Origin: Maribellus luteus
Lineage (GTDB): Bacteria; Bacteroidota; Bacteroidia; Bacteroidales; Prolixibacteraceae
Assembly (NCBI RefSeq): GCF_003576475.1
Contig: NZ_QWGR01000002.1
Coordinates: forward strand, 434,001-498,000
Direction of reading: 5' to 3'
DNA: 64,000 bases
Part shown: piece after piece, positions 16,451 through 26,191 of the stretch
How positions within the stretch are numbered: position 1 is the stretch's first letter
Layout: the number at the start of each line of letters is the position of its first letter
Position numbers and translations under genes: made by a program
Notes under the pieces: model-generated
The model's input: only the letters and a program-made list of their open reading frames with translations
The model's database searches: none
Told to the model about the DNA's origin: nothing

Positions 16451-19402
16451 TTACAATTGTTTTGCAACTTCTATTTCGTGGAATGCTTCAATGTGGTCGC
16501 CCACTTTAATGTCGTTGAAGTTATCAATGTTCAAACCACATTCGTAGCCATTTTTCACTTCTTTTACATCTTCCTTGAAACGTTTCAGCGATCCGAGCGT
16601 GCCGGAGTAGATAACAATACCGTCACGAATTACGCGGGCTTTGGCGTTACGGATGATTTTACCATCGCGAACGAGACAACCTGCCACAGTACCCACTTTG
16701 GTAATTTTGAATGTTTCCATCACTTCCACGGTACCCAGAATCTCTTCCTTGATTTCCGGAGCCAACATACCTTCCATTGCCGCTTTGATCTCGTTGATGG
16801 CATCGTAGATGATCGAGTACAGACGAATGTCGATCTGTTCTTTCTCGGCCAGTTTACGTGCATTCAGCGACGGACGAACCTGGAATCCTATTACAATGGC
16901 TTCTGATGCAGCGGCCAAAAGAATATCGGATTCGGTAATCTGTCCAACGGCTTTGTGTTTGATGTTCACCTGGATTTCTTCGGTCGACAGTTTGATCAGC
17001 GAGTCAGACAATGCCTCGATCGATCCGTCCACGTCACCTTTTACAATCAGGTTCAGCTCCTGGAAGTTTCCGATCGCAATTCGGCGGCCGATTTCATCCA
17101 GCGTAATATGTTTTTGAGTTCTGAGCCCTTGCTCACGAGCCAGCTGCTCACGTTTGTTGGTAATGTTACGGGCATCGCGCTCGCTGTCCATTACGTTGAA
17201 TTTATCGCCGGCCTGCGGTGCTCCGTTCAACCCGAGAATAATGGCCGGTTGTGCGGGTCCCACCTCGGTAATGCGCTGGTTACGCTCGTTAAACATTGCT
17301 TTTACGTGTCCAAAATATTGTCCGGCAATCAGGATGTCACCCACACGGAGTGTTCCGTTTTGAACCAGCACGGTTGAAACATAACCACGCCCTTTGTCGA
17401 GCTCCGATTCGATAATCGTACCATGAGCTTTTTTATCGGGGTTGGCTCTTAGTTCCAGCATTTCGGCTTCAAGCAATACTTTCTCCAAAAGTTCTTCGAT
17501 ACCGATACCGTTTTTGGCTGAAATATCGTGGCTCTGGTATTTACCACCCCATTCTTCAACCAGGTAGTTCATGTTGGCCAGCTCTTCTTTTATCTTTTCA
17601 GGATTTGCACCCGGTTTATCAATTTTGTTGATGGCGAAAACGATCGGTACACCCGCGGCAGCGGCATGGTTGATCGCTTCCACGGTTTGTGGCATCACAT
17701 TGTCGTCGGCCGCCACAATAATAATGGCAATGTCGGTTACCTGTGCTCCACGTGCACGCATCGCAGTAAATGCTTCGTGACCCGGTGTATCAAGGAAAGT
17801 GATCACACGGCCATCTTCGAGTTTTACGTTGTAGGCCCCGATGTGCTGAGTAATACCTCCGGCCTCACCCGCAATTACGTTGGCGTTACGCACGTAGTCG
17901 AGCAGTGATGTTTTACCGTGGTCAACGTGTCCCATTACGGTAACAATCGGTGGGCGCGATTTCAGATCTTCTTCTGCATCTGCTTCTTCTTCGATCGCTT
18001 CCTGGATTTCCACACTTACAAATTCTACCTTGTAGTCAAATTCTTCGGCAACTACCGAAAGTGTTTCTGCATCGAGGCGCTGGTTGATTGAAACAAAGAG
18101 CCCCAGCGACATACACGATGAAATGATCTGGTTAACGCCCACATTCATCATGGTCGCCAATTCTGCTACTGTAACAAATTCGGTTACCTTCAGAATGTTC
18201 TGCTCCAGCATTTGTTTTTCCATGTCGGCGTGCATCCTTTCGGTAGCGGCAGCACGCTTGTCGCGGCGGTGTTTCGACCCCTTGGATTTTCCCTTGGTAG
18301 TTAAACGGGCCAGTGTATCTTTAATCTGCTTTTGTACATCTTCCTCGTTTACTTCTTTTTTGAGTAAACGTTTTTTCTTACCACCGGCGGCACCGGTTTT
18401 ATTCACCTGGAACTTACCTTTTGGCTGGTTGGGCGATTGCGGACGATCAACGTTCACACGACCACCAACAGCGTCTTTGGGTATTCTCTTCCGGCGTTTT
18501 TTATTCCGTGAATTCTGATCCGAGTCAGAAGATTCTTTTTTCTGCGGTAATTCAATTTTGCCAAGAACGGTTGGGCCATTCAACTTTTGAACCCTGGTAC
18601 GGATCATATTGTCGTCGTCGGGTTTGGCTTCTTTTTGCTGATTGGCGGCTGAATGCTCTGCTGCACGCTGACGGTTTCTTTCCTGACGTTCCCGCTCTTT
18701 TTCTTCCCTTGTCTTTTTGTCGGGACGGGTTTTTTGATTGATGTCGTCAAGGTTGATCCTCCCGACAACTTTTACTTCCTCTACTTTGGGGATCTCGGTT
18801 TCAACCATCTCTGGTTCTGCTTTCTCCACTACCGGTTGCATTTTTGGTTCTTCTTTAATTTCCTCTTTTTTAGAAGCTACTGGGGCCTCCGGAGCAGGAG
18901 TTTCTTTTACAACTTCGGGTTTTACCTCGGCTGCTTTAGGCTCTTCTTTTACCGGCTCTTCTGCTTTTTTCTTGGGTTTGTTATGCTCGTCAAGATCGAT
19001 CTTGCCCAGGATCTTGGGAGCTTCGGCGGCAGGCCTTTCAATTTTGATCTCCTCTGGCTTCGGCTTTTCCGGAGCCGGAGCTGGCTTTGGTGCAGGCGCC
19101 GGAGTTGGCGCTGGTGCAGGTGCTTCTGCCTTGGTTACAGGTTCGGCAACTTCTTCCTCGCCATCGATGGTAAGCACCTCTTTTTTAGGGCGCTGACTTT
19201 TCAGACTGATCTTTTCCGATTCCTTTTTCAGTGAAATATCCACCTTGTATTCCTGCTCAAGCAGTTTCACGGCTTCCGTATCCACTTTTGTGTTTGGATT
19301 CGAATCAATATCATATCCCTTTTTATGCAGGTATTCCACAATCGTGTGAATCCCCACATTACATTCTCTTGCAAGTTTACTGAGCCTAACTGTACCTGCC
19401 AT
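16451..19402 (-). CDS. infB: translation initiation factor IF-2
   Basis: IF-2 is the GTPase that places initiator fMet-tRNA on the 30S subunit and promotes subunit joining. The 983 residues hold an N-terminal IF2_N helix bundle (residues 1-60, [20 protein letters not shown]). A long Pro/Ala/Glu- then Lys/Arg-rich linker runs to about 400, and a second IF2_N-like helix follows. The G domain shows [17 protein letters not shown] and NKIDKPG, followed by the beta-barrel domains and the fMet-binding C-terminal domain. It is the last gene of rimP-nusA-infB and is followed by an intrinsic terminator. The linker is lower in complexity than in shorter IF-2 forms, as is common in Bacteroidota. Confidence 0.97.
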   Translation of the reverse strand: MAGTVRLSKLARECNVGIHTIVEYLHKKGYDIDSNPNTKVDTEAVKLLEQEYKVDISLKKESEKISLKSQRPKKEVLTIDGEEEVAEPVTKAEAPAPAPTPAPAPKPAPAPEKPKPEEIKIERPAAEAPKILGKIDLDEHNKPKKKAEEPVKEEPKAAEVKPEVVKETPAPEAPVASKKEEIKEEPKMQPVVEKAEPEMVETEIPKVEEVKVVGRINLDDINQKTRPDKKTREEKERERQERNRQRAAEHSAANQQKEAKPDDDNMIRTRVQKLNGPTVLGKIELPQKKESSDSDQNSRNKKRRKRIPKDAVGGRVNVDRPQSPNQPKGKFQVNKTGAAGGKKKRLLKKEVNEEDVQKQIKDTLARLTTKGKSKGSKHRRDKRAAATERMHADMEKQMLEQNILKVTEFVTVAELATMMNVGVNQIISSCMSLGLFVSINQRLDAETLSVVAEEFDYKVEFVSVEIQEAIEEEADAEEDLKSRPPIVTVMGHVDHGKTSLLDYVRNANVIAGEAGGITQHIGAYNVKLEDGRVITFLDTPGHEAFTAMRARGAQVTDIAIIIVAADDNVMPQTVEAINHAAAAGVPIVFAINKIDKPGANPEKIKEELANMNYLVEEWGGKYQSHDISAKNGIGIEELLEKVLLEAEMLELRANPDKKAHGTIIESELDKGRGYVSTVLVQNGTLRVGDILIAGQYFGHVKAMFNERNQRITEVGPAQPAIILGLNGAPQAGDKFNVMDSERDARNITNKREQLAREQGLRTQKHITLDEIGRRIAIGNFQELNLIVKGDVDGSIEALSDSLIKLSTEEIQVNIKHKAVGQITESDILLAAASEAIVIGFQVRPSLNARKLAEKEQIDIRLYSIIYDAINEIKAAMEGMLAPEIKEEILGTVEVMETFKITKVGTVAGCLVRDGKIIRNAKARVIRDGIVIYSGTLGSLKRFKEDVKEVKNGYECGLNIDNFNDIKVGDHIEAFHEIEVAKQL

Positions 19403-19459
19403 AAATTTTTATTTTCTATTCATTATAATGCCCGTTTCCAAGAGGATACAACCGGCATT

Positions 19460-20695
19460 TTATTCAAACTCTGATTTCAATACCTTGAGAACGTCGTCAA
19501 TGGTCTCGTCTTCAAGGTCGGTACGTTTAATCAGGTCTTCGCGTGGGATGTTCAATACGTTTTTAGCCGTATCGCAACCGATGGCTTTCAATGCATCGAT
19601 TACCCATCCTTCAATTTCATCTGCGAATTCATCCAAATTAACGTCTTCTTCGTCTTCTTCCATTTCACGGTAAACATCGATCTCGTAGCCTGTTAGCTGG
19701 CTGGCCAAACGGATGTTCAGCCCTCCTTTACCGATGGCGAGTGAAACTTCTTCGGGTCTTAGGTAAACTTCCGCTTTTTTCTGGGCTTCAATAATTTTGA
19801 TCGAGTTAATCTTTGCCGGATTTAATGCTCTCTTAATATAGAGTTGCAAATTGGCCGAGTAGTTGATCACGTCAATGTTTTCGTTTTTCAATTCCCGAAC
19901 AATGCCGTGAATACGCGATCCTTTCATCCCAACACAAGCTCCCACCGGGTCGATTCGTTCATCGTACGATTCAACGGCAACTTTTGCCCTTTCTCCGGGT
20001 ACGCGAACAATCTTTTTAATGGTGATCAGCCCGTCAAAAATTTCAGGGATTTCCAGCTCGAACAGTCTTTCGAGGAAGACCGGAGCCGTTCTCGATAAAA
20101 TGATCAGCGGGTTGTTGTTGCGCAATTCTACTTTGTAAACAATGGCGCGAACGTTGTCTCCCTTGCGGAAATAGTCAGAAGGAATTTGCTCTGATTTCGG
20201 AAGAATCAGTTCGTTGCCTTCGTCGTCCAGAATCAGGATTTCCTTTTTCCAAACCTGGTATACTTCTCCGGTAATTATATCACCGATTTTATTTTTGTAT
20301 TTACCGTAAATATGGTCTTTTTCCAGTTCCAAAATTTTGCTGGCCAGGTTCTGACGCAAATTCAGAATGGCCCTTCTTCCAAAGTCGGCAAGTTTTACCT
20401 CGTCGGTTACTTCTTCGCCTTCTTCAAAGTCTTCGTCGATTTTATGTGCATCGGTAAGCGAAATCTGAAGATACGGGTCTTCCAGATCTTCGTCGGCTAC
20501 CACCTCACGTCTTCTCCAGATTTCAAAGTCGCCCTTGTCGATGTTAATAATCACATCGAAATTCTCATCGGTGCCGTACTGACGGATAAGCACACTGCGG
20601 AACACTTCTTCCAGTACACTCATCATTGTTACCCTATCAATGTTCTTCAGCTCTTTGAATTCAGCAAAAGTATCTATCAGGTTTATATTTTCCAT
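19460..20695 (-). CDS. nusA: transcription termination/antitermination factor NusA
   Basis: NusA binds RNA polymerase and nascent RNA, modulating pausing, termination and antitermination. The 411-residue protein has the N-terminal polymerase-binding domain (residues 1-130), an S1 domain (GDIITGEVYQVWKKEILI), then two KH domains (VGACVGMKGSRIHGIVREL; SLAIGKGGLNIRLASQLTGY). It lacks the second acidic repeat of the enterobacterial form and ends in a short Glu/Asp-rich helical segment. The ATG at 20693-20695 (MENINLIDTF) is preferred over a TTG two codons upstream. It lies between rimP and infB in one operon. Confidence 0.97.
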   Translation of the reverse strand: MENINLIDTFAEFKELKNIDRVTMMSVLEEVFRSVLIRQYGTDENFDVIINIDKGDFEIWRRREVVADEDLEDPYLQISLTDAHKIDEDFEEGEEVTDEVKLADFGRRAILNLRQNLASKILELEKDHIYGKYKNKIGDIITGEVYQVWKKEILILDDEGNELILPKSEQIPSDYFRKGDNVRAIVYKVELRNNNPLIILSRTAPVFLERLFELEIPEIFDGLITIKKIVRVPGERAKVAVESYDERIDPVGACVGMKGSRIHGIVRELKNENIDVINYSANLQLYIKRALNPAKINSIKIIEAQKKAEVYLRPEEVSLAIGKGGLNIRLASQLTGYEIDVYREMEEDEEDVNLDEFADEIEGWVIDALKAIGCDTAKNVLNIPREDLIKRTDLEDETIDDVLKVLKSEFE

Positions 20696-20703
20696 TGTCA
20701 ACT

Positions 20704-21168
20704 TTATTTAAATGAAATTACCGCTTTCGCACTTTTAATATCGTCGTATTTTAAGTTATACTCTTTTACCACCAATTGTTTCTTCTTCTGACCTTCCACT
20801 TTCTCTTTTCCGGAGGTTTCCAAAACAATTCCCTCGTCGGAAGTCGATTTTAAGAGGCCTTCCAATTTCTGGTCATCAGCAGTTACTACTTTGATTGCCT
20901 TGCCGGTATATTTAATGTACTGTTCCTTTACCCTAAAGCTTTCGGTAAGCCCGGGTGAAGAAACTTCCAGTGCAAAATCTTCTTCTTCGCGGTCGAGATT
21001 GTGTTCAACGTTTCTACTGATCGCAATACACTGTTCGATCGTCATTCCATCGTAACTGTCCACAAAAACATGGATTACGTTAGTGCTGCTAACGTTTATT
21101 TCGACGATAAACATGCGTTCGTCCAGTTTTTCCCTGACCAGTTTTTCTATTATTTCCTTAGCAATCAT
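20704..21168 (-). CDS. rimP: ribosome maturation factor RimP
   Basis: RimP helps late assembly of the 30S subunit. The protein is 154 residues from the ATG at 21166-21168 (MIAKEIIEKLV). This is preferred over an upstream TTG because GGAAG sits at a good distance before it. Family features are IVEINVSSTNVIHVFVDSYDGMTIEQCIAISR and EVSSPGL (the conserved SPG turn), then a C-terminal SH3-like domain (GKAIKVVT, KLEGLL). It stands first in the rimP-nusA-infB operon, the order found in most bacteria. Confidence 0.95.
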   Translation of the reverse strand: MIAKEIIEKLVREKLDERMFIVEINVSSTNVIHVFVDSYDGMTIEQCIAISRNVEHNLDREEEDFALEVSSPGLTESFRVKEQYIKYTGKAIKVVTADDQKLEGLLKSTSDEGIVLETSGKEKVEGQKKKQLVVKEYNLKYDDIKSAKAVISFK

Positions 21169-21234
21169 CGCTGTTACTTCCAACAAAATAGGGAACCCGA
21201 GGTCCCCTAAAAATACTTTTTAGAAAATTCTCCG

Positions 21235-21265
21235 CAAAAATAGAAAAAATCCTGAACATTGACAA
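21235..21265 (-). promoter_or_regulatory. promoter of rimP-nusA-infB
   Basis: On the minus strand TTG (21263-21265) is separated by exactly 20 nt from TATTTTTG (21235-21242), matching the Bacteroidota -33/-7 consensus. The leader is about 60 nt and contains AGGGGACC-TCG-GGTTCCCT, an 8-bp hairpin. Confidence 0.75.
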
Positions 21266-21436
21266 ATATGAACGGAAAGCTTAAATAATTGATTTTAAAC
21301 GATAAAAATCTTTTGCAGGGCGGCGGTTTTGCAACCGTATTTTTCCGGCGGCAAGCGGATATGACTCACAGAATCAGATGGGTATTGCGATTCGTGAAAG
21401 TTTTGTACTTTTAGGCGTTTTGAATTAGGCAAACAA

Positions 21437-22693
21437 GTGAAGCGAAAGCAGGTAAATAAAAAAAAGATCATAAACGATCCCGTCTTTGGGTTTATCAATC
21501 TTCAGTCCGAAACTGTTTTCGATCTGCTGGAACATCCGTTTTTTCAGCGGCTGCGAAGAATCAAACAGCTGGGCCTTTCGTTTATGGTATTTCCGGGAGC
21601 CAACCACAGCCGCTTTGAACATGCGCTGGGAGCTACGCATCTGATGCGGCAGGCCATTTCAACCCTACGTTTAAAAGGGCACAAGATTACCGAGGAAGAA
21701 GCCGAAGCTGTTACCATTGCCATTTTGTTGCACGACATTGGCCACGCGCCTTTCTCGCACGTGTTGGAAAATACACTGGTTAATTGTTCGCACGAAGAGA
21801 TTTCACTTTTGCTCATGCAGGAGTTAAACCGCGAGTTTGGCGGGCAACTCGACCTGGCGATCAAAATCTTCCGGAACGAATACAAAAAGCAGTTTTTGCA
21901 TCAGCTGGTGGCCAGCCAGCTGGATATGGACCGGCTCGATTACCTAAGCCGCGACAGCTTTTTTACCGGCGTGGCGGAAGGCACAATCGGTATTGATCGT
22001 ATTATTAAGATGCTGAATGTTTACGACGATCAGCTGGTTGTGGATGTAAAGGGGATTTATTCCATCGAAAAATTCCTGATTTCGAGGCGCTTGATGTACT
22101 GGCAGGTGTACCTGCATAAAACCGTTGTAGCTGCCGAGTTTATGTTGCTGAATGTGTTAAAACGTGCGCGCCAGCTTATTCATGCCGGAGAAAAACTATA
22201 TGCTACGCCTACGCTTAAAATTTTTCTGGAGAACGCATTTTTATCGGAAGATTTTTGCCGGAACATAGAAATAGAGGGGCGGTCGGTTCTGAACTGGTAC
22301 ACACTTCTGGACGACAACGATATTTTTATTTCGATGAAAGAATGGCAGCACCATTCCGACCCGGTTTTATCGAAGCTGGCCCAGTGTCTTACCAATCGCA
22401 AATTATTCCGGATCCGGATGCTGGACAAACCACTTTCAAAGAAAAAAGAAGAAAGCCTGCTTGCCTTAATCAGGGAGAAGATTATTGCAAATCCGGAGGA
22501 TGCAAAATATTTTTTGATGGCCGATGTTATAACTAACAGCGCCTACAATAAACATGACGAAAATATATTTGTCCTTTATAAAGATCACACCATAAAAGAA
22601 TTGAACGAAGCTTCCGACATAAATTTGTCAGTGTTATCGAAGGCTGTACGCAAGTATTTTGTGTGTTATCCTAAAGAATTGGACATTTATTAG
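21437..22693 (+). CDS. HD-domain phosphohydrolase (dGTPase/SAMHD1-like)
   Basis: The 418-residue protein begins IINDPVFGFI, then HPFFQRLRRIKQLGLSFMVFPGANHSRFEHALG, the start of HD-superfamily proteins related to dNTP triphosphohydrolases. The metal site is visible as H in SRFEHA, HD in AILLHDIGHAPFSH and D in QLDMDRLDYL. The substrate is not proven. Related proteins are often only called HD-domain or deoxynucleotide hydrolases. The start is a GTG, since no ATG lies near the conserved N-terminus. Its 3' end contains the promoter of lpxD. Confidence 0.85.
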   Translation: MKRKQVNKKKIINDPVFGFINLQSETVFDLLEHPFFQRLRRIKQLGLSFMVFPGANHSRFEHALGATHLMRQAISTLRLKGHKITEEEAEAVTIAILLHDIGHAPFSHVLENTLVNCSHEEISLLLMQELNREFGGQLDLAIKIFRNEYKKQFLHQLVASQLDMDRLDYLSRDSFFTGVAEGTIGIDRIIKMLNVYDDQLVVDVKGIYSIEKFLISRRLMYWQVYLHKTVVAAEFMLLNVLKRARQLIHAGEKLYATPTLKIFLENAFLSEDFCRNIEIEGRSVLNWYTLLDDNDIFISMKEWQHHSDPVLSKLAQCLTNRKLFRIRMLDKPLSKKKEESLLALIREKIIANPEDAKYFLMADVITNSAYNKHDENIFVLYKDHTIKELNEASDINLSVLSKAVRKYFVCYPKELDIY

Positions 22694-22709
22694 TTAAAAG
22701 TTATATTTG
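22679..22709 (+). promoter_or_regulatory. promoter of lpxD-lpxC/fabZ-lpxA
   Basis: TTG at 22679-22681, a 20-nt spacer, then TATATTTG at 22702-22709. The -33 part lies inside the last codons of the HD gene. The ATG of lpxD is 20 nt downstream of the -7 box. Confidence 0.8.
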
Positions 22710-22729
22710 CATCGCAAAAAAAACGGATA

Positions 22730-23767
22730 ATGGAGTTTAAAGCTACGGACATTGCGTCATTTCTCAATGGAGAGATCGTTGGGGATAGCGATGTAAAGGT
22801 TTCGAATGTTTCGAAAATCGAAGAAGGGAAAGAAGGAACTCTGGCTTTCCTTGCAAATCCAAAATATGAACATTATATATATGAAACCAAGGCATCCATT
22901 GTTTTGGTGAATAAATCATTTGTTCCCCGGAAAGAAATCAATACTACACTTATTAAAGTAGACGATGCATACAAAGCATTTGCTTCGTTGCTGGATCTTT
23001 ACGTGCAGGCTACTGCAAAGCTAAAAACAGGCATCGAACAGCCTAGTTTCATCGCTGAAGGTGTTGCGCTGGGAGAAGATATTTATGTGGGAGCTTTTGC
23101 CTATGTTGGGCAGGGATCAAAAATTGGCAACAATGTTCAGATTCACCCGCAGGTGCACATTGGTGAAAATGTGAGTGTTGGCGATGGCAGTATTATTTAT
23201 GCCGGCGCCAAAATTTATGCGGATACGGTGATCGGAGACCGTTGCATCGTTCATTCGGGAGCCGTAATTGGCTCCGACGGGTTTGGATTTGCCCCGCAAG
23301 AAGATGGTACCTATAAAAAGATACCACAGATTGGAAATGTTATTTTGGAAAGCGATGTGGAAATTGGAGCCAATACCGCCATCGATTGCGGAACAATGGG
23401 GCATACCATTATTCGTAAAGGTACCAAAATTGATAACCTGGTGCAGATCGCACACAATTGCGACATTGGCGAACACAATGTTTTTGCCGGCCAGGTAGGA
23501 ATTTCCGGATCAACCAAAGTTGGAAATTATAACAAATTTGCCGGTCAGGTAGGACTGGGAGGGCATATTACTGTTGGAGACCATGTTACCTTGGGGGCAC
23601 AGTCTGGTGTTGGTCAGAGTGTGAAAAGCAACCAGGTATTGTTCGGTTCTCCGGCCATTGAGATAAAACAAGCCATGAAAGCCTATGTGGCACTTCGGTA
23701 TCTGCCGGAGATGCGCACTGATCTGGCCCGGCTGAAAAAGGAGATGGCCGCCCTTAAAAACAAATAG
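22730..23767 (+). CDS. lpxD: UDP-3-O-(3-hydroxyacyl)glucosamine N-acyltransferase
   Basis: LpxD adds the second 3-hydroxyacyl chain, from acyl-ACP, in lipid A synthesis (third step). The 345 residues show the N-terminal uridine-binding domain (residues 1-100, [17 protein letters not shown]). A left-handed beta helix of hexapeptide repeats follows at 105-310, with the catalytic-type histidine in [18 protein letters not shown]-terminal helix ends the protein. It heads the lpxD-lpxC/fabZ-lpxA operon, 17 nt before the next gene. Confidence 0.96.
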   Translation: MEFKATDIASFLNGEIVGDSDVKVSNVSKIEEGKEGTLAFLANPKYEHYIYETKASIVLVNKSFVPRKEINTTLIKVDDAYKAFASLLDLYVQATAKLKTGIEQPSFIAEGVALGEDIYVGAFAYVGQGSKIGNNVQIHPQVHIGENVSVGDGSIIYAGAKIYADTVIGDRCIVHSGAVIGSDGFGFAPQEDGTYKKIPQIGNVILESDVEIGANTAIDCGTMGHTIIRKGTKIDNLVQIAHNCDIGEHNVFAGQVGISGSTKVGNYNKFAGQVGLGGHITVGDHVTLGAQSGVGQSVKSNQVLFGSPAIEIKQAMKAYVALRYLPEMRTDLARLKKEMAALKNK

Positions 23768-23784
23768 AACGAATTTCATATTAC

Positions 23785-25170
23785 ATGCTTGAAAAACAAA
23801 AAACGCTGGCGAACCCATTTAAGATCGAGGGCAAAGGATTGCACACTGGTGTAATGGTAACCATGAACTTTTTGCCGGCGCCGGTAAATCACGGATTTAA
23901 ATTCAAAAGAGTAGATTTGGAGCATCAGCCAATTATTGATGCTGATGTGGATTTGGTAGTCGATACCTCGAGAGGAACTTTACTGGAAAAAGAGGGTGCC
24001 CGGATTGGCACGATTGAACATGCACTGGCTGCACTTATCGGGATGGACCTCGACAATGTGCTGATTGAGGTGAACAACGAAGAAGCCCCCATCATGGATG
24101 GTAGCTCAAAATATTTCGTGGGAGCCATCGAAAAGGCCGGAGTAGTGGAGCAGGAAGCCGATCGTGAGTATTTTGAGATTACGGAAAAGGTTGAAATATA
24201 TGACGAAAAGTCGGGATCGCACATTGTGGCCCTGCCCGACGACGATTATCGCCTGAACGTGATGATCTCTTTCCCGTCGGCCGTATTGAGTAATCAGTAC
24301 GCCACGCTCGATTCAATCCAGGATTTCAGAACGGAAGTGGCTGAGTGCCGAACTTTTGTATTTGTAAGAGAGATAGAATTCTTACTCAATCATAACCTGA
24401 TCAAGGGTGGCGATCTGAACAATGCCATTGTGATCATCGATCAGGAAATTTCTCAGGAAGCGCTTGATCGGCTGGCCGATTTAACCAATCATCCGAGAGT
24501 GGAGGTAAAACCTCAGGGAATCCTGAACAACCTCGACCTGCATTTCGACAACGAATGTGCCCGGCACAAACTGCTGGATGTGATTGGTGACCTTGCCCTG
24601 TGCGGGAAGCGAATCAAAGGACGGGTAATTGCATCAAAACCGGGACACGGCCCCAATACGATTTTTGCCAAAGAGCTGAAACGTCAGTGGCTAAAAGAAA
24701 AAGAAAGTGCGCCCAAATGCAATCCGAATGACAAACCTTTGATGGACATCAATAAAATCAGGGATCTGTTGCCACATCGTTATCCTTTTTTGATGGTGGA
24801 TAAAATTGTGTGCATAAACGAGGACGAGATTGTTGGTGTAAAGAACGTAACCGTAAACGAGCCGTTCTTCCAGGGACACTTTCCTGAGGAGCCGGTAATG
24901 CCCGGAGTAATGCTAATTGAAGCAATGGCTCAATGCGGTGGTTTGCTGGTGCTTAGTCAGAAAAAGGAGAAGTATTCTACCTATTTTATTCGGGTAGATA
25001 ATGTTAAATTCAGACAGAAAGTTGTGCCCGGCGATACGTTGATTTTTAAATTAAAATTAACTTCGCCGATCAGAAGAGGAATAGCCAACATGAAGGGGCT
25101 CACTTATGTAGGAGACAAAATTGTAGCCGAAGGTGAGTTTATGGCACAAATAGTTCTCAAAACAGATTAA
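23785..25170 (+). CDS. lpxC/fabZ: bifunctional UDP-3-O-acyl-GlcNAc deacetylase / 3-hydroxyacyl-ACP dehydratase
   Basis: The 461-residue fusion joins the committed lipid A enzyme LpxC (residues 1-300) to FabZ (about 315-461). LpxC signs are KIEGKGLHTG, IEHALAALIG (zinc His) and ARHKLLDVIGD (zinc His and Asp). FabZ signs are LLPHRYPFLMVD with its catalytic His and GHFPEEPVMPGVMLIEAMAQ with the catalytic Glu. Fusion of these two genes is a hallmark of Bacteroidota and couples supply of hydroxyacyl-ACP between lipid A and fatty acid synthesis. It lies between lpxD and lpxA. Confidence 0.97.
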   Translation: MLEKQKTLANPFKIEGKGLHTGVMVTMNFLPAPVNHGFKFKRVDLEHQPIIDADVDLVVDTSRGTLLEKEGARIGTIEHALAALIGMDLDNVLIEVNNEEAPIMDGSSKYFVGAIEKAGVVEQEADREYFEITEKVEIYDEKSGSHIVALPDDDYRLNVMISFPSAVLSNQYATLDSIQDFRTEVAECRTFVFVREIEFLLNHNLIKGGDLNNAIVIIDQEISQEALDRLADLTNHPRVEVKPQGILNNLDLHFDNECARHKLLDVIGDLALCGKRIKGRVIASKPGHGPNTIFAKELKRQWLKEKESAPKCNPNDKPLMDINKIRDLLPHRYPFLMVDKIVCINEDEIVGVKNVTVNEPFFQGHFPEEPVMPGVMLIEAMAQCGGLLVLSQKKEKYSTYFIRVDNVKFRQKVVPGDTLIFKLKLTSPIRRGIANMKGLTYVGDKIVAEGEFMAQIVLKTD

Positions 25171-25187
25171 ATAATTAATATTATAGA

Positions 25188-25970
25188 ATGAAACAACCAC
25201 TAGCTTACGTTCATCCGGATGCGAAAATAGCTGATAACGTTGTTATTGAGCCTTTCGTTTCTATCGATCACGATGTTGTAATTGGAGAAGGAACAAGGAT
25301 CGGTTCAAGCGTTACCATTTTACCTGGAACCAGGATTGGTAAAAACTGCAAAATTTTTCCGGGTGCTGTAATTGGCGCTGTTCCGCAGGATCTGAAATTC
25401 AAGGGTGAGTACTCAACTGTTGAAATCGGAGATAACAATACCATCCGCGAATTTGTAACTATTAACCGGGGAACTACTGCCAAAGGGAAAACCGTGGTGG
25501 GAAACAATAACCTGATTATGGCTTATGTACACATTGCACACGACTGTGTGGTGGGTAATAATGTCATTTTGGTGAACAGTACACAATTGGCTGGTGAAGT
25601 TTGTATTGACGACTGGGCGATCATCGGAGGGATGACTGCCATTCATCAATTCTGCAGAATCGGTTCGCATGTAATGATCTCCGGAGGTTCTTTGGTTCGT
25701 AAAGACGTTCCTCCGTTTATTAAAGCCGGTCGCGAGCCGTTGTCGTATGTAGGTATTAACTCGATTGGTTTACGCAGACGAAATTTCAATAATGATAAAA
25801 TCCGCGAAGTGCAGGACATTTACCGTTACATTTACCAGAAAGGTTTGAATGTAGCGCAGGCGGTAGAAATTATTGAGGCAGAAATGCCCGCAACACCCGA
25901 ACGCGATGAAGTCCTTTTGTTTGTAAAAGACTCGAAACGTGGAGTAATTCGTGGGTACTTCCCCGATTAA
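25188..25970 (+). CDS. lpxA: UDP-N-acetylglucosamine acyltransferase
   Basis: LpxA catalyses the first lipid A step, moving a 3-hydroxyacyl chain from ACP to the 3-OH of UDP-GlcNAc. The 260 residues are a left-handed beta helix of hexapeptide repeats with the catalytic-type histidine in VHIAHDCVVG. The RLNSIGLRRR-like segment (VGINSIGLRRRNF) and a C-terminal helical domain (residues 190-260) follow. It is the last gene of the operon, 17 nt after lpxC/fabZ, and is followed by a strong terminator. Confidence 0.97.
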   Translation: MKQPLAYVHPDAKIADNVVIEPFVSIDHDVVIGEGTRIGSSVTILPGTRIGKNCKIFPGAVIGAVPQDLKFKGEYSTVEIGDNNTIREFVTINRGTTAKGKTVVGNNNLIMAYVHIAHDCVVGNNVILVNSTQLAGEVCIDDWAIIGGMTAIHQFCRIGSHVMISGGSLVRKDVPPFIKAGREPLSYVGINSIGLRRRNFNNDKIREVQDIYRYIYQKGLNVAQAVEIIEAEMPATPERDEVLLFVKDSKRGVIRGYFPD

Positions 25971-25990
25971 GTTGTGATAATAACGAACTA

Positions 25991-26023
25991 AATGCCATTC
26001 CGGAAACGGGATGGCATTTTTTG
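25991..26023 (+). terminator. terminator of the lpx operon
   Basis: The 12-bp stem AATGCCATTCCG/CGGGATGGCATT closes on a GAAA tetraloop and is followed by TTTTTTG. Confidence 0.88.
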
Positions 26024-26094
26024 TTTTAGGCGAATGGTTAAGCCCCTGAAAATCTATTGTTGCGACTTTTGTCTTTTGGGGTTGTATTTTTTGC

Positions 26095-26170
26095 TTGAAG
26101 ACAGAAGTTGTGTATATCCTTTTTCTTCCCTGCTACTGGCAAGCTGGTGTTTTCACCCTTCTGTCTTCAA
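26095..26170. repeat. perfect 13-bp inverted repeat between lpxA and thiL
   Basis: TTGAAGACAGAAG (26095-26107) faces CTTCTGTCTTCAA (26158-26170) across a 50-nt loop that holds a nested GGTG-tttt-CACC hairpin. It lies in the convergent gap of lpxA and thiL, 21 nt past the thiL stop. It has no T-tract, so it is not a typical terminator. Confidence 0.6.
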
Positions 26171-26191
26171 CCTAAATCTATGTGTCGTGGT

